Source: Streptomyces sp. WAC 01529 (lineage in GTDB: Bacteria > Actinomycetota > Actinomycetes > Streptomycetales > Streptomycetaceae). From it: a stretch of 64,000 nt of DNA. Of the stretch, positions 17,367 through 24,977 are shown piece after piece. The number at the start of each line of letters is the position of its first letter. Position 1 is the stretch's first letter. The notes below the pieces were generated by a model. That model had not been told where the DNA came from. It was given only the letters and a program-made list of their open reading frames with translations, and ran no database searches. Both the position numbers and the translations under genes were made by a program. Where the stretch lies: positions 3,669,001 through 3,733,000 of the forward strand of contig NZ_CP029617.1 of assembly GCF_003945545.1 (NCBI RefSeq), in the 5' to 3' direction.

Positions 17367-17633
17367 TTAAGCCGGCCGCCCCTTAGGCCTCCGCAACCCC
17401 GCCCCCGTAAGCCTCCGCACCAGCTCCTTCGAGCCGATCTCCACCGCCCCCGCCCGCACCGCGTCCTCGTACCGGTGCGAGGGAATGTCGTAGTGGTCGC
17501 GCTCGAAGGCGCGCGCCGGGGCGCCGATCGACGCGGCGAAGGCGTGCAGTTCCTCGAACGAGACGTCACTGATCAGGTGCGACCACACGCGGCCGTGCCC
17601 CGGCCAGGTCGGCGGGTCGATGTAGACCGTCAC
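17367..17633 (-). CDS. DUF4031 family protein
   Basis: This 88-residue protein starts with the conserved TVYIDPPTWPGHGR and continues with HLISD, HAFAASIG and DHYDIPSHRY, which define DUF4031. No function is established for the family. The GTG at 17631-17633 overlaps the TGA of the upstream gene (GTGA), so translation is coupled. Its length is that of a complete family member. Confidence 0.88.
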   Translation of the reverse strand: MTVYIDPPTWPGHGRVWSHLISDVSFEELHAFAASIGAPARAFERDHYDIPSHRYEDAVRAGAVEIGSKELVRRLTGAGLRRPKGRPA

Positions 17634-17995
17634 TTCAGCCCGCCCACCGGCGCCACCACGACCCCCGCCTTGCCGCACACCCAGTGCGGGTCCGGGCCCA
17701 GCTCCGGCTCGACGTCGAGGGCGTGCGGTTCCCCCGAGCCGCACACGGGGCACAGCGGCCAGCGCCCGTACCGCTCCAGGAGCGCGTCCTGTACGTCCTG
17801 GGCGACGAGGCCCGCCACATAGTCGATGCCCTCGGGCCACTGCTCGACCCACCAGCGGCGGTGCACCACCGACTCCTCGACGAGCGAGACGACCTCGGCC
17901 TCGGCGACCTCACGGGCGACGAGGTCGGCGAGGACAAGTGCGCGCGCGGCGTGCAACGCCTGCTCCAGGGGGTCGATCGCGTCCATGCAGTCCAT
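17630..17995 (-). CDS. Small protein with possible zinc ribbon
   Basis: This 121-residue acidic helical protein has a C-terminal CPVCGSGEPH...HWVCG segment that could bind zinc. I do not recognise a family with a known function. The ATG at 17993-17995 is chosen; a GTG at 17999-18001 two codons upstream is equally possible. It forms a two-gene operon with the DUF4031 gene and is divergent from murR, 68 bp away. Confidence 0.7.
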   Translation of the reverse strand: MDCMDAIDPLEQALHAARALVLADLVAREVAEAEVVSLVEESVVHRRWWVEQWPEGIDYVAGLVAQDVQDALLERYGRWPLCPVCGSGEPHALDVEPELGPDPHWVCGKAGVVVAPVGGLK

Positions 17996-18028
17996 TGTCA
18001 CCCCATACCCCGGGCCGGACGACGGCCC

Positions 18029-18060
18029 TTGACCCCGGCCCCCGCTGAAAATACCTTTCA
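18029..18060 (+). promoter_or_regulatory. murR promoter and RpiR-type operator
   Basis: TTGACC at 18029-18034 and TACCTT at 18052-18057 are 17 bp apart. The inverted repeat TGAAA-N5-TTTCA at 18046-18060 overlaps the -10 and ends 3 bp before the GTG at 18064. TGAAA/TTTCA half-sites are typical of MurR/RpiR regulators, which suggests autoregulation. The start codon lies at the expected transcription start, implying a leaderless mRNA. Confidence 0.6.
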
Positions 18061-18063
18061 AGC

Positions 18064-18993
18064 GTGACCCCAGACGTGAAGGAAATTTTCGCGGGCGCCG
18101 CACCCCCGGCCCCCGCCGCCCTCGCGGCCAAGGTGCGGACGCTGGCCCCGTCGATGACCCGCTCCATGCAGCGCGTCGCCGAGGCCGTCGCGGGCGACCC
18201 CGCCGGCTGCGCGGCCCTCACGGTCACCGGCCTCGCCGAGCTGACGGGCACCAGCGAGGCGACGGTGGTCCGCACCGCCCGCCTCCTCGGCTACCCCGGC
18301 TACCGCGACCTGCGCCTCGCGCTCGCCGGGCTCGCCGCCCAGCAGCAGTCGGGCCGGGCGCCCGCCGTCACCGCGGACATCGCCGTCGACGACCCCATCG
18401 CGGACGTCGTCGCCAAGCTCGCCTTCGACGAACAGCAGACCCTCGCCGACACCGCCGCCGGGCTCGACACCGTCCAGCTCGGCGCCGCCGTCGCCGCCCT
18501 CGCGACCGCCCGCCGCACGGAGATCTACGGCGTGGCCGCCTCCGGCCTGGTCGCCCAGGACCTGGCGCAGAAGCTCCTGCGCATCGGCCACATCGCGCAC
18601 GCGCACTCCGACCCGCACCTGGCCGTCACCAACGCGGTGACGCTGCGCGCGAAGGACGTGGCCATCGCGATCACCCACTCCGGTTCGACGGGTGACGTGA
18701 TCGAGCCGCTGCGGGTGGCCTTCGAGCACGGGGCCACCACGATCGCGATCACCGGCCGTCCCGACGGGGCCGTCTCGCAGTACGCCGATCACGTACTGAC
18801 CACCTCCACGGCCCGCGAGAGCGAGCTGAGGCCGGCCGCGATGTCGTCCCGTACGAGTCAACTGCTCGTCGTCGACTGCCTGTTCGTGGGCGTGGCCCAG
18901 CGGACGTACGAGACGGCCGCCCCGGCGCTCGCCGCCTCCTACGAAGCGCTCGCCCACCGCCACAGCCCGCGCGGCGCCCCCAGCGCCCGCTGA
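18064..18993 (+). CDS. MurR/RpiR family transcriptional regulator
   Basis: This 309-residue protein has an N-terminal HTH_6 domain (residues 25-95, LTGTSEATVVRTARLLGYPGY) and a C-terminal SIS sugar-phosphate-binding domain (about 130-280) with AITHSGSTGD. Such regulators sense phosphosugars. It stands directly upstream of murQ, so MurNAc-6-phosphate is the likely effector, and the TGAAA/TTTCA site over its promoter suggests self-control. No ribosome site precedes the GTG, which fits leaderless translation. Confidence 0.9.
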   Translation: MTPDVKEIFAGAAPPAPAALAAKVRTLAPSMTRSMQRVAEAVAGDPAGCAALTVTGLAELTGTSEATVVRTARLLGYPGYRDLRLALAGLAAQQQSGRAPAVTADIAVDDPIADVVAKLAFDEQQTLADTAAGLDTVQLGAAVAALATARRTEIYGVAASGLVAQDLAQKLLRIGHIAHAHSDPHLAVTNAVTLRAKDVAIAITHSGSTGDVIEPLRVAFEHGATTIAITGRPDGAVSQYADHVLTTSTARESELRPAAMSSRTSQLLVVDCLFVGVAQRTYETAAPALAASYEALAHRHSPRGAPSAR

Positions 18994-19038
18994 CCCGGCC
19001 AACCCCCCACCCCCGCATCCGAAAGAGCCGCACCCACC

Positions 19039-20016
19039 ATGACCTCCCCCGAAGCCGGATCCGGAGCCGAAGCCGAATCCGAGGACTACGGAGAGCTGCG
19101 CGCCCAGCTCGCCACCCTCACCACCGAGGCGTTCCGCCCCGAGCTGTCCGAGATCGACCGGCTGGACACCCTGGAGATCGCCCGGATCATGAACGGCGAG
19201 GACGCGTCCGTCCCCGCCGCCGTGGCCGCGCAGCTGCCCGCGATCGCCGCCGCGATCGACGGCACCGCCGAGCGGATGGCCAGGGGCGGCCGCCTCGTCT
19301 ACGCGGGCGCGGGCACGGCGGGCCGCCTCGGCGTGCTGGACGCCTCCGAGTGCCCGCCCACCTTCAACACCGACCCGGCCGACGTCGTCGGCCTCATCGC
19401 GGGCGGCCCGAGCGCGCTGGTCAAGTCGGTCGAGGGCGCGGAGGACAGCAAGGAGCTCGCGGCGGAGGACCTGGACGGGCTGAAGCTGACGGCGGACGAC
19501 GTCGTGGTGGGCATCTCCGCGTCGGGCCGCACGCCGTACGCGATCGGCGCGGTGGAGCACGCGAAGGAACGGTACGGCGCGCTCACCATCGGCCTCTCCT
19601 GCAACGCGCACAGCGCGCTGGCGGCCGCCGCCGAGCACGGCATCGAGGTCGTCGTGGGCCCCGAACTGCTCACCGGCTCCACCCGCCTCAAGGCGGGCAC
19701 GGCCCAGAAGCTCGTACTCAACATGCTCTCGACGATCACGATGATCCGCCTCGGCAAGACGTACGGGAACCTCATGGTGGACGTGCGCGCGTCGAACGAG
19801 AAGCTGCGGGCCCGCTCCCGCCGCATCGTCGCGCTGGCGACCGGCGCGTCCGACGAGGAGATCGAGGCCGCGCTCGCGGCGACGGACGGCGAGGTGAAGA
19901 ACGCGATCCTCACCCTCCTCGGCGGCGTCGACGCCCCCACGGCGGCGGACCTCCTCACCACCTCGGACGGCCACCTGCGCGCGGCGCTGGACAGATGCGG
20001 CCCCGGACAGCTCTAG
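19039..20016 (+). CDS. murQ: N-acetylmuramic acid 6-phosphate etherase
   Basis: This 325-residue MurQ cleaves the lactyl ether of MurNAc-6-phosphate to GlcNAc-6-phosphate and D-lactate during cell-wall recycling. It shows the SIS-fold GAGTAGRLGVLDASECPPTF with the catalytic Glu, IAGG, VGISASGRTPY, and the MLSTITMIRLGKTYGNLMVD signature. The product feeds the NagA step encoded at 43377. It lies 45 bp after murR, probably in one operon. Its TAG overlaps the stop of the convergent serine hydrolase gene. Confidence 0.95.
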   Translation: MTSPEAGSGAEAESEDYGELRAQLATLTTEAFRPELSEIDRLDTLEIARIMNGEDASVPAAVAAQLPAIAAAIDGTAERMARGGRLVYAGAGTAGRLGVLDASECPPTFNTDPADVVGLIAGGPSALVKSVEGAEDSKELAAEDLDGLKLTADDVVVGISASGRTPYAIGAVEHAKERYGALTIGLSCNAHSALAAAAEHGIEVVVGPELLTGSTRLKAGTAQKLVLNMLSTITMIRLGKTYGNLMVDVRASNEKLRARSRRIVALATGASDEEIEAALAATDGEVKNAILTLLGGVDAPTAADLLTTSDGHLRAALDRCGPGQL

Positions 20017-21074
20017 TCCGGCGCGCTGAGCGCCCGGAGCAGCAGATAGGCCTGTTGGATGAATGTGCCGCGCAAGGTGGGGCTCGTGTTCGCCAGGGCG
20101 ACTACGGCCGTCTCCGGTCGGGGGCTGAATCCGGCGAAGGCGGTGAAGCCTCTCGTGCCGCCGGTGTGGAAGTAGAGGTCGCGGTCCGGCAGGGCGCGCA
20201 TGGTCCAGGCGAGGGGGAGCCGGGGCCCGTCGGGGGACGGCGCGCGTAGTCGCAGTACCTCTGTCATCGCGCTCTGCAGCGGACCCTCGGGCAGGCGGGC
20301 GGGCTTGGCCAGGTACCGGAGGCAGGTGAGCAGGTCACGGGCGCTGGAGCGCAGGGCGCCCGCGCCCGGCAGGGCGGGGATCGACCAGGGTGGGCGGGGC
20401 CGCCCGCGCAGGTGGCCGGTGGCTTGCGCGAGGCCGTCGCAGCCCGTGTCGGTCAGGTGCAGGGGGCGCAGTACGTGCGTCTGGAGCGCGCTCGCGTAGT
20501 CGGCGGCCGCCCGTTCGGCGAGGAGGTGGCCGAGGAGGCCCATGCCGAAGTTGGAGTACGCGACACGGGTGCCCGGCCGGTGGCGGACGCGGCTGCGGGC
20601 CAGGGAGTCGAGCAGCCGGTCGGGGGTGTAGTGCGCGTAGGGGTTGCTGAACCAGGACCGTGCCCCGTTGCGGAGCAGGCCCGGTGGCAGCCTGGGCAGT
20701 CCGGCGGTGTGGGTGGCCAGGTGCTCCAGCGTGATGCCCGCGCCGTACGGGCCGCGCGGGAGGGCCCACGCGGGCACGCAGCGGCTGAGCGGCTCGCCGA
20801 GGTGGACGACACCACGGACTGCCATGTCGGCGAGCAGCAGCGCGGTGAACGTCTTGGTCACCGAGCCGGTTTCGAAGCGTGTCGTCTCACCGATCGGCTG
20901 GGTCCTCGTCCTGTCGGTGAAGCCCCGGCACACCGTGAGGGAGCCTCCGCCGGTGTGCACGGCGATGGCGACGCCCGCGTCACGGCCGGCCGCACGGGCG
21001 ACCAGGCGAAGGCGTTCGGTCAGCGACGCGGGCTCGGACGCGGACTCGGACGCGGACTCAGCGGGGGGACGCAT
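20013..21074 (-). CDS. Serine hydrolase, class C beta-lactamase-like
   Basis: This 353-residue penicillin-binding-protein-like hydrolase has SxxK as SVTK (about residue 70), YSN in VAYSNFGMG, and HTGG in place of KTG. No signal peptide is seen; residues 1-17 are Ser/Glu-rich, encoded by a short tandem repeat (GCGGACTCG type). The absence of an export signal suggests an intracellular peptidase or esterase rather than a cell-wall enzyme. It is the last gene of the four-gene peptide operon and overlaps the preceding gene by 17 bp, so it may process or modify the operon's small peptide. Confidence 0.85.
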   Translation of the reverse strand: MRPPAESASESASEPASLTERLRLVARAAGRDAGVAIAVHTGGGSLTVCRGFTDRTRTQPIGETTRFETGSVTKTFTALLLADMAVRGVVHLGEPLSRCVPAWALPRGPYGAGITLEHLATHTAGLPRLPPGLLRNGARSWFSNPYAHYTPDRLLDSLARSRVRHRPGTRVAYSNFGMGLLGHLLAERAAADYASALQTHVLRPLHLTDTGCDGLAQATGHLRGRPRPPWSIPALPGAGALRSSARDLLTCLRYLAKPARLPEGPLQSAMTEVLRLRAPSPDGPRLPLAWTMRALPDRDLYFHTGGTRGFTAFAGFSPRPETAVVALANTSPTLRGTFIQQAYLLLRALSAPD

Positions 21075-22014
21075 CGCCGCTGCGGGACTGCGCGAGGGTG
21101 CCGGCCACGACGGTCACGACCGCGGTGTGCTGCTGGTCCCGGAACGCCTGTTCCGGTTCGTCGCCGACCGGCTTTCCGTCCCGGGGCACGAGCCCGTCGG
21201 CGTGCTGGACGGCCGCCAGCCGCTCCCACACGTCGCGGTGGTGGCCGGGGCGGGGCAGGCAGGCGTCGACGATGAGGAGTTCCGCGACGAGGTCCCACTC
21301 CTCGATCTCGGTCCAGATGTCGATCCACACCGGCAGCCAGCACTCCAGGTAGGCGACGACGTCCCCGGGAAGGGCGTGGGGCAGTCCGCCCCAGTCGGTG
21401 ACGTGGAAGACGGTGTGGGTCATGCAGTAGGCGGTCATCCAGTCGATGGCCCACGGCTCGGGGAGCCTGCCCAGCCATGTCGCCGCCAGCAGACCCGCCC
21501 AATCAGCGCCGCCTCCCGAGCCTTCGGAGCTTCCGGAGCCCGCGAAGCCCGCGACGCGGGCGGCGTTGGCGACCGCGAGGCGCCGGTTCGGCATCAGCTC
21601 GGCACCCTGATGGGCCCTGAGGCCCGCCAGATGTCCGAGCAGCGTGTCGAGCCGTTCGTGCCGGTGGCCGCCCCGGCCGAAGTGCGTGTACACCTCCAGC
21701 GGGTCGGTCATCAGCGGATGCCGCAGTTGCCGCTCGTAGAGCAGATCGCCCTGCCGCAGCTGCCCCCAGGCGAAGTCCAGCAGCTCGTGCGCCGCTTGCT
21801 CGTGACCGGCCGGGAGAACACTGCGTTCACGCAGTACGAGGCTGGCGGCCAGGGCGGTCTCGCCGAGGGACTTGTAGTAGCCGTTCGGGTCGGCCAGGTC
21901 GGCCGATTCCGGGGACGGGAAGGCTCCGTACAGGCGATTGCGGTGCAGCCAGTCCAGGGCCCGTCCGGTGACCCGGCCGACCGTGTCGGTACCCACCGGG
22001 AGTTCGTCCGTCAT
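21058..22014 (-). CDS. DUF6895-like helical protein
   Basis: This 318-residue, largely alpha-helical protein resembles actinobacterial DUF6895 proteins (assignment from memory). It has a conserved-looking YCMTHTVFHVTDWGG with H-x3-H-x2-D that could hold a metal, and a C-terminal QQHTAVVTVVAG. No signal peptide or membrane segment is present. The ATG at 22012-22014 overlaps the TGA of the upstream gene (ATGA), and the gene overlaps the serine hydrolase by 17 bp. Function is unknown; it is a candidate modifying enzyme for the 64-residue peptide. Confidence 0.75.
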   Translation of the reverse strand: MTDELPVGTDTVGRVTGRALDWLHRNRLYGAFPSPESADLADPNGYYKSLGETALAASLVLRERSVLPAGHEQAAHELLDFAWGQLRQGDLLYERQLRHPLMTDPLEVYTHFGRGGHRHERLDTLLGHLAGLRAHQGAELMPNRRLAVANAARVAGFAGSGSSEGSGGGADWAGLLAATWLGRLPEPWAIDWMTAYCMTHTVFHVTDWGGLPHALPGDVVAYLECWLPVWIDIWTEIEEWDLVAELLIVDACLPRPGHHRDVWERLAAVQHADGLVPRDGKPVGDEPEQAFRDQQHTAVVTVVAGTLAQSRSGDASPR

Positions 22015-22748
22015 CCTGCCCCCTCCCGCCGCGTCCGCGTCCTCAGCAGACGCGCGATCCTGACGTCGAGCGACAGGCGGGCGTTCACGGAGCCGCACAG
22101 TTCCAGGTGCCGCAGCACCGCCTCGATGTTCAACTGGTCCACCGCAGCGCGGTTGTTGTCGGCGAGTGCCGTCCAGCGGACCAGGCGGGCAGCCGTGCGG
22201 TAGTCGCGCCGGAGCATCGCGCGGGCGACACCCCGGCCCAGATCCGCGGCGCGTGTCCGGGCCTGCTCGACGAGGGACCCGCACACGCCGGGCAGCGCGC
22301 AGGAGGCCACTCCTGCCATCTGCTGGGCCCAGGGGCGCCAGCGCTCCTCGGGCCGGAGGAAGGTGTCGACGTCCACAGCGTCATCGACAGCCACGCCGTC
22401 ACCGCTGACGGCGCCCTCCGCGCGGTGCAGGAGGCCGGTCGTCACGCGGTCGAGACACATGGTCTCGGCCGTGCCACCGGCATCGAGCGGGTAGTGGGCG
22501 AGCGCCGTGGCGAGCACCTCACGATCGGCCGGGTCGATGCGCCTCGTACCGAACAGCGCGGGCGCCAGGACATCCGGGCCCAGTACCCGTACGGCGGCCA
22601 GAGCCGTCCGTCTGTCGGTCGCCCCTTCCACGTAGTCGGCGAGCGCCGCACCGCTGCCCGGGGTCTCCAGGCAGCGGTGCAGGCGCCCGGCCAGGTCATC
22701 GGCCGCGCGGGCGTAGTCCTCCATGAGCGCGGTGTCCTGGTGTGGCAC
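22011..22748 (-). CDS. Unknown helical protein in peptide operon
   Basis: This 245-residue protein of unknown family is rich in Ala, Arg, Leu and Asp and predicted to be all-helical, with four cysteines and no export signal. Two in-frame GTGs begin the frame. The second (22746-22748) has GGGGAGG at 6-7 nt, while the first (22752-22754) directly abuts that site, so the second is preferred. It is translationally coupled to the DUF6895-like gene by ATGA. Its position between the peptide and the enzyme suggests a partner or carrier role, which is inference only. Confidence 0.7.
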   Translation of the reverse strand: MPHQDTALMEDYARAADDLAGRLHRCLETPGSGAALADYVEGATDRRTALAAVRVLGPDVLAPALFGTRRIDPADREVLATALAHYPLDAGGTAETMCLDRVTTGLLHRAEGAVSGDGVAVDDAVDVDTFLRPEERWRPWAQQMAGVASCALPGVCGSLVEQARTRAADLGRGVARAMLRRDYRTAARLVRWTALADNNRAAVDQLNIEAVLRHLELCGSVNARLSLDVRIARLLRTRTRREGAG

Positions 22749-22800
22749 GATCACCCTCCCCTGTGGCGCGGCCGAACGACTCTGAGCATCGAAGGGCTGT

Positions 22801-22995
22801 CTACTTCTCGCGCGGTTCCTTCGGCTCTCCCGGACTCAGGAGGGCGAGCAGGATCAGCACCGCGCCCGCCTCCGGTGCGGGGACCGGTGCGCCGCTGAGG
22901 GGAGCCTCGGTCTGCGCCATCAGCGCCGTGATGGTGGTGGTCTCGGCCGCTGTCGCCGCCGGAAGGGTCTCGGGAACGAGGAGCTGAGTGGGCAT
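22801..22995 (-). CDS. 64-residue peptide, candidate RiPP precursor
   Basis: This 64-residue peptide is rich in Thr, Ala and Pro. Its first half (to about residue 37) is polar with Thr/Glu clusters, and its second half holds PVPAPEAG and a short hydrophobic AVLILLALL run before a charged PKEPREK tail. AGGAGG lies 9 nt upstream of the ATG, an unusually strong ribosome site in this window. It is first in an operon with three coupled genes (unknown protein, DUF6895-like, serine hydrolase). That architecture resembles ribosomal peptide clusters, but no known leader or core motif is recognised. It could instead be a small membrane protein. Confidence 0.65.
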   Translation of the reverse strand: MPTQLLVPETLPAATAAETTTITALMAQTEAPLSGAPVPAPEAGAVLILLALLSPGEPKEPREK

Positions 22996-23206
22996 GTGTG
23001 TCGCCTCCTGGTGTGGGGGGCCGCTGCCACATCCGCCGACAGGTCTGACACCTCACCTTGCCGACGGCGTGGGACGGCGTTGAGGACCGGCGCCGAATGA
23101 TGGCCGGTCTCACCAGGGTTTGCCCGCCGCCCCGTGCCTCACCTGTCGGCGAGCGCTTCTTCGCCCGAAAAGGTGACATGTGCCCGGCAAACATGCCAGG
23201 CGAGTG

Positions 23207-23271
23207 CGCCGGTTCACGGCAGGCGCGCTTCTCGCCGGTTCACGGCAGCCCTTCCCCGCCGGTCACGGCAG
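23207..23271. repeat. Three direct repeats of CGCCGGTTCACGGCAG
   Basis: Copies begin at 23207, 23233 and 23257 (periods 26 and 24 bp); the third lacks one T. They lie between the peptide operon and the end of the small gene at 23263. Regularly spaced direct repeats of this size can be regulator sites or slippage products. Confidence 0.75.
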
Positions 23272-23487
23272 GCGCCCCTCCCAGTTGACCTGCCGCACCT
23301 TCGCCCGCAGCACCTCCCCCGACGGCGCCTCGCCCACCGACCCCGGCGGGCAGTCCCACTCGCGGCCGCCGCCGATCGGCCTGAGCTGTACGAGGCCTCC
23401 CTCGCAGCCCATGACCTCCCCCACGCTGCCGTCCCGGTGGTCGACGGCGTACGTACCCGTCTCCGGCACGCTCGGGTCGTCGTTCAT
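23263..23487 (-). CDS. Small DUF397-module-associated protein
   Basis: This 74-residue protein has GTYAVDHRDGSVGEVMG and AKVRQVNWEG, features of the small beta-rich proteins often divergent from WhiJ-like regulators in Streptomyces. Function is unknown. The ATG at 23485-23487 overlaps the TGA of the preceding gene (ATGA). The last codons run into the direct repeats at 23257-23271. Confidence 0.75.
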   Translation of the reverse strand: MNDDPSVPETGTYAVDHRDGSVGEVMGCEGGLVQLRPIGGGREWDCPPGSVGEAPSGEVLRAKVRQVNWEGRLP

Positions 23488-23696
23488 CGCGCCCCCTCCA
23501 GGACCGCCACGAGCCGCAGCGCGGTGTCGAGGTTGCAGCGCCCCAGCTCCACCAGTGGCAGCGCGCCCTCGTCGGCGGCGCTCAGGGGGTCCATCCGCAG
23601 CGACGGCAGCGTGACGCCGACCTCTGCGAGGACCGCCCTCAACTGTCGTACGGCCTCCTCGGCCGCCCGCATCCGTTCCTCCGCCGTAAGTGCCAT
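23484..23696 (-). CDS. Small helical protein
   Basis: This 70-residue protein starts MALTAEERMRAAEEAVRQL, is mostly helical and possibly coiled-coil in its first 30 residues. A GTG at 23712-23714 would add six residues; the ATG at 23694-23696 has GGGAAAGG nearby and is preferred. It is coupled to the 74-residue gene and divergent from the WhiJ-like regulator 117 bp away, a common Streptomyces arrangement of unknown purpose. Confidence 0.72.
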   Translation of the reverse strand: MALTAEERMRAAEEAVRQLRAVLAEVGVTLPSLRMDPLSAADEGALPLVELGRCNLDTALRLVAVLEGAR

Positions 23697-23813
23697 GTGC
23701 TTTGCCTTTCCCACCGAGTGTTGCCGTTACCTCACACAGAGTGGCCGGACGTGCGTAGCCTGGAAAGCATTGGCGTCCCAACAACCCCCCGTGTCCAGTG
23801 GAGGAGTTGCCCC

Positions 23814-24656
23814 ATGACCCGACCCAAAGACCTCGACCCCTCCTCGAACCCCCGAGCGCTCCTCGGCTGCGAACTGCGCCATGCGCGCGAGCGGGTGGGC
23901 CTCAGCCAGGAGGCGTTGGGGGCGCCGATCTTCGTCAGCGGTTCGTTCATCGGCCAGTTAGAGGCGGGGACGAGGCGGATGCACCTGGAGTACGCGCGGC
24001 ACTTCGACGAAGTCCTGGGCATGGGGGGCTTCTTCGCTCGCAACTGTAAGGCTGTGGCCAAGTCCAAGTACCCCGATCACTTCGCCGAGGCGGCGGAGGC
24101 GGAGGCGGAAGCGACGGCCATCCGCGAGTACGCGACCCAACTGATCCCGGGCCTGTTGCAGACTCCGGAGTACGCACACGCGGTGTTCTGCGATGGCCGA
24201 CCCACCGCAACGGACAGTGAGATCGAGGAGCTGGTGGCGGCTCGGCTCGAACGAGCCAGCCTGCTCGACGAGCCAACAACCCCGGTGTTGTGGACGATCC
24301 TTGACGAGGCGCTGCTACGCCGGAAGGTGGGTGGGCCTGCTGTGATGGCGGAGGCCCTGCGGCATATCGCCACCCTGGGGCGCAAGCGCCGAGTCATCGT
24401 GCAGGTGCTCCCGTTCTCGGCAGGGGGGCACATGGCCATGGGCGGCTCGCTCAAGCTCATGTTCTTCGCCGACGCCGCACCCCTCGCCTACCTGGAAGGC
24501 TTCAGGACAGGGCGGCTTGAGGACGATCCTGTAAGCGTCGCCGACTACGAACTCGCTTACGATTTGCTCGGGGCCAGCGCACTTTCACCCCGAGAATCCC
24601 TGGCCCTGATCGAATCAGTGGCAGAGGATTACGCACATGAAGAGCACCAGCCCTGA
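23814..24656 (+). CDS. WhiJ-like XRE regulator with DUF5753
   Basis: This 280-residue regulator has an N-terminal XRE-type helix-turn-helix (residues 15-75, VGLSQEALGAPIFVSGSFIGQLEAG) and a C-terminal DUF5753 domain (about 95-270) with IPGLLQTPEYA and VQVLPF. Members act with DUF397 partners (the WhiJ group, also described as Scr1-type antitoxin-like regulators) in development and antibiotic control. GGAGGAG lies about 9 nt before the ATG. It overlaps the following DUF397 gene by 20 bp. Confidence 0.9.
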   Translation: MTRPKDLDPSSNPRALLGCELRHARERVGLSQEALGAPIFVSGSFIGQLEAGTRRMHLEYARHFDEVLGMGGFFARNCKAVAKSKYPDHFAEAAEAEAEATAIREYATQLIPGLLQTPEYAHAVFCDGRPTATDSEIEELVAARLERASLLDEPTTPVLWTILDEALLRRKVGGPAVMAEALRHIATLGRKRRVIVQVLPFSAGGHMAMGGSLKLMFFADAAPLAYLEGFRTGRLEDDPVSVADYELAYDLLGASALSPRESLALIESVAEDYAHEEHQP

Positions 24657-24963
24657 ATACGACCTGAGCACAGCCACTTGGCACAAGTCCAGTTACAGCG
24701 ACGCAAGTGGCGGCAACTGCCTGGAGGTCGCTACCTGGCGCAAGTCCACGCACAGCGGAGGCGACGGCGGCAACTGCCTGGAGGTCGCCGACACTTGGCG
24801 CAAGTCCACCCACAGTGGCGGGGAAGGCGGCAACTGCCTGGAAGTTTCTGATGGGCACCCCGAGATCGTGCCGGTCCGCGACTCCAAGAACCCCCAAGGC
24901 CCCCACCTCATCTTCCAGGCGGCAGCCTGGTCCGCCTTCCTCGATGAGGTGAAGGCCCCCTAA
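24637..24963 (+). CDS. DUF397 protein with triplicated motif
   Basis: This 108-residue DUF397 protein is a small partner of the preceding WhiJ-like regulator. DUF397 proteins are normally about 60-75 residues with one W(R/H)KSSYS...GGNCLEV motif. Here that motif occurs three times in a row (residues 14-32, 33-52, 53-72) before a single VPVRDSKNPQGPHL tail. The gain arose by tandem duplication of 57-60 bp at DNA level. It overlaps the regulator gene, indicating coupled expression. The effect on the partner interaction is unknown. Confidence 0.9.
   Translation: MKSTSPEYDLSTATWHKSSYSDASGGNCLEVATWRKSTHSGGDGGNCLEVADTWRKSTHSGGEGGNCLEVSDGHPEIVPVRDSKNPQGPHLIFQAAAWSAFLDEVKAP
24676..24852 (+). repeat. 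In-frame tandem triplication within DUF397 gene
   Basis: The three units begin at 24676, 24733 and 24793. Units 2 and 3 are nearly identical at protein level (TWRKSTHSGG-D/E-GGNCLEV); unit 1 diverges more (TWHKSSYSDASGGNCLEV). This suggests two successive duplications, the latest producing units 2 and 3. Confidence 0.9.
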
Positions 24964-24977
24964 CGCGCCCCCGCGAG

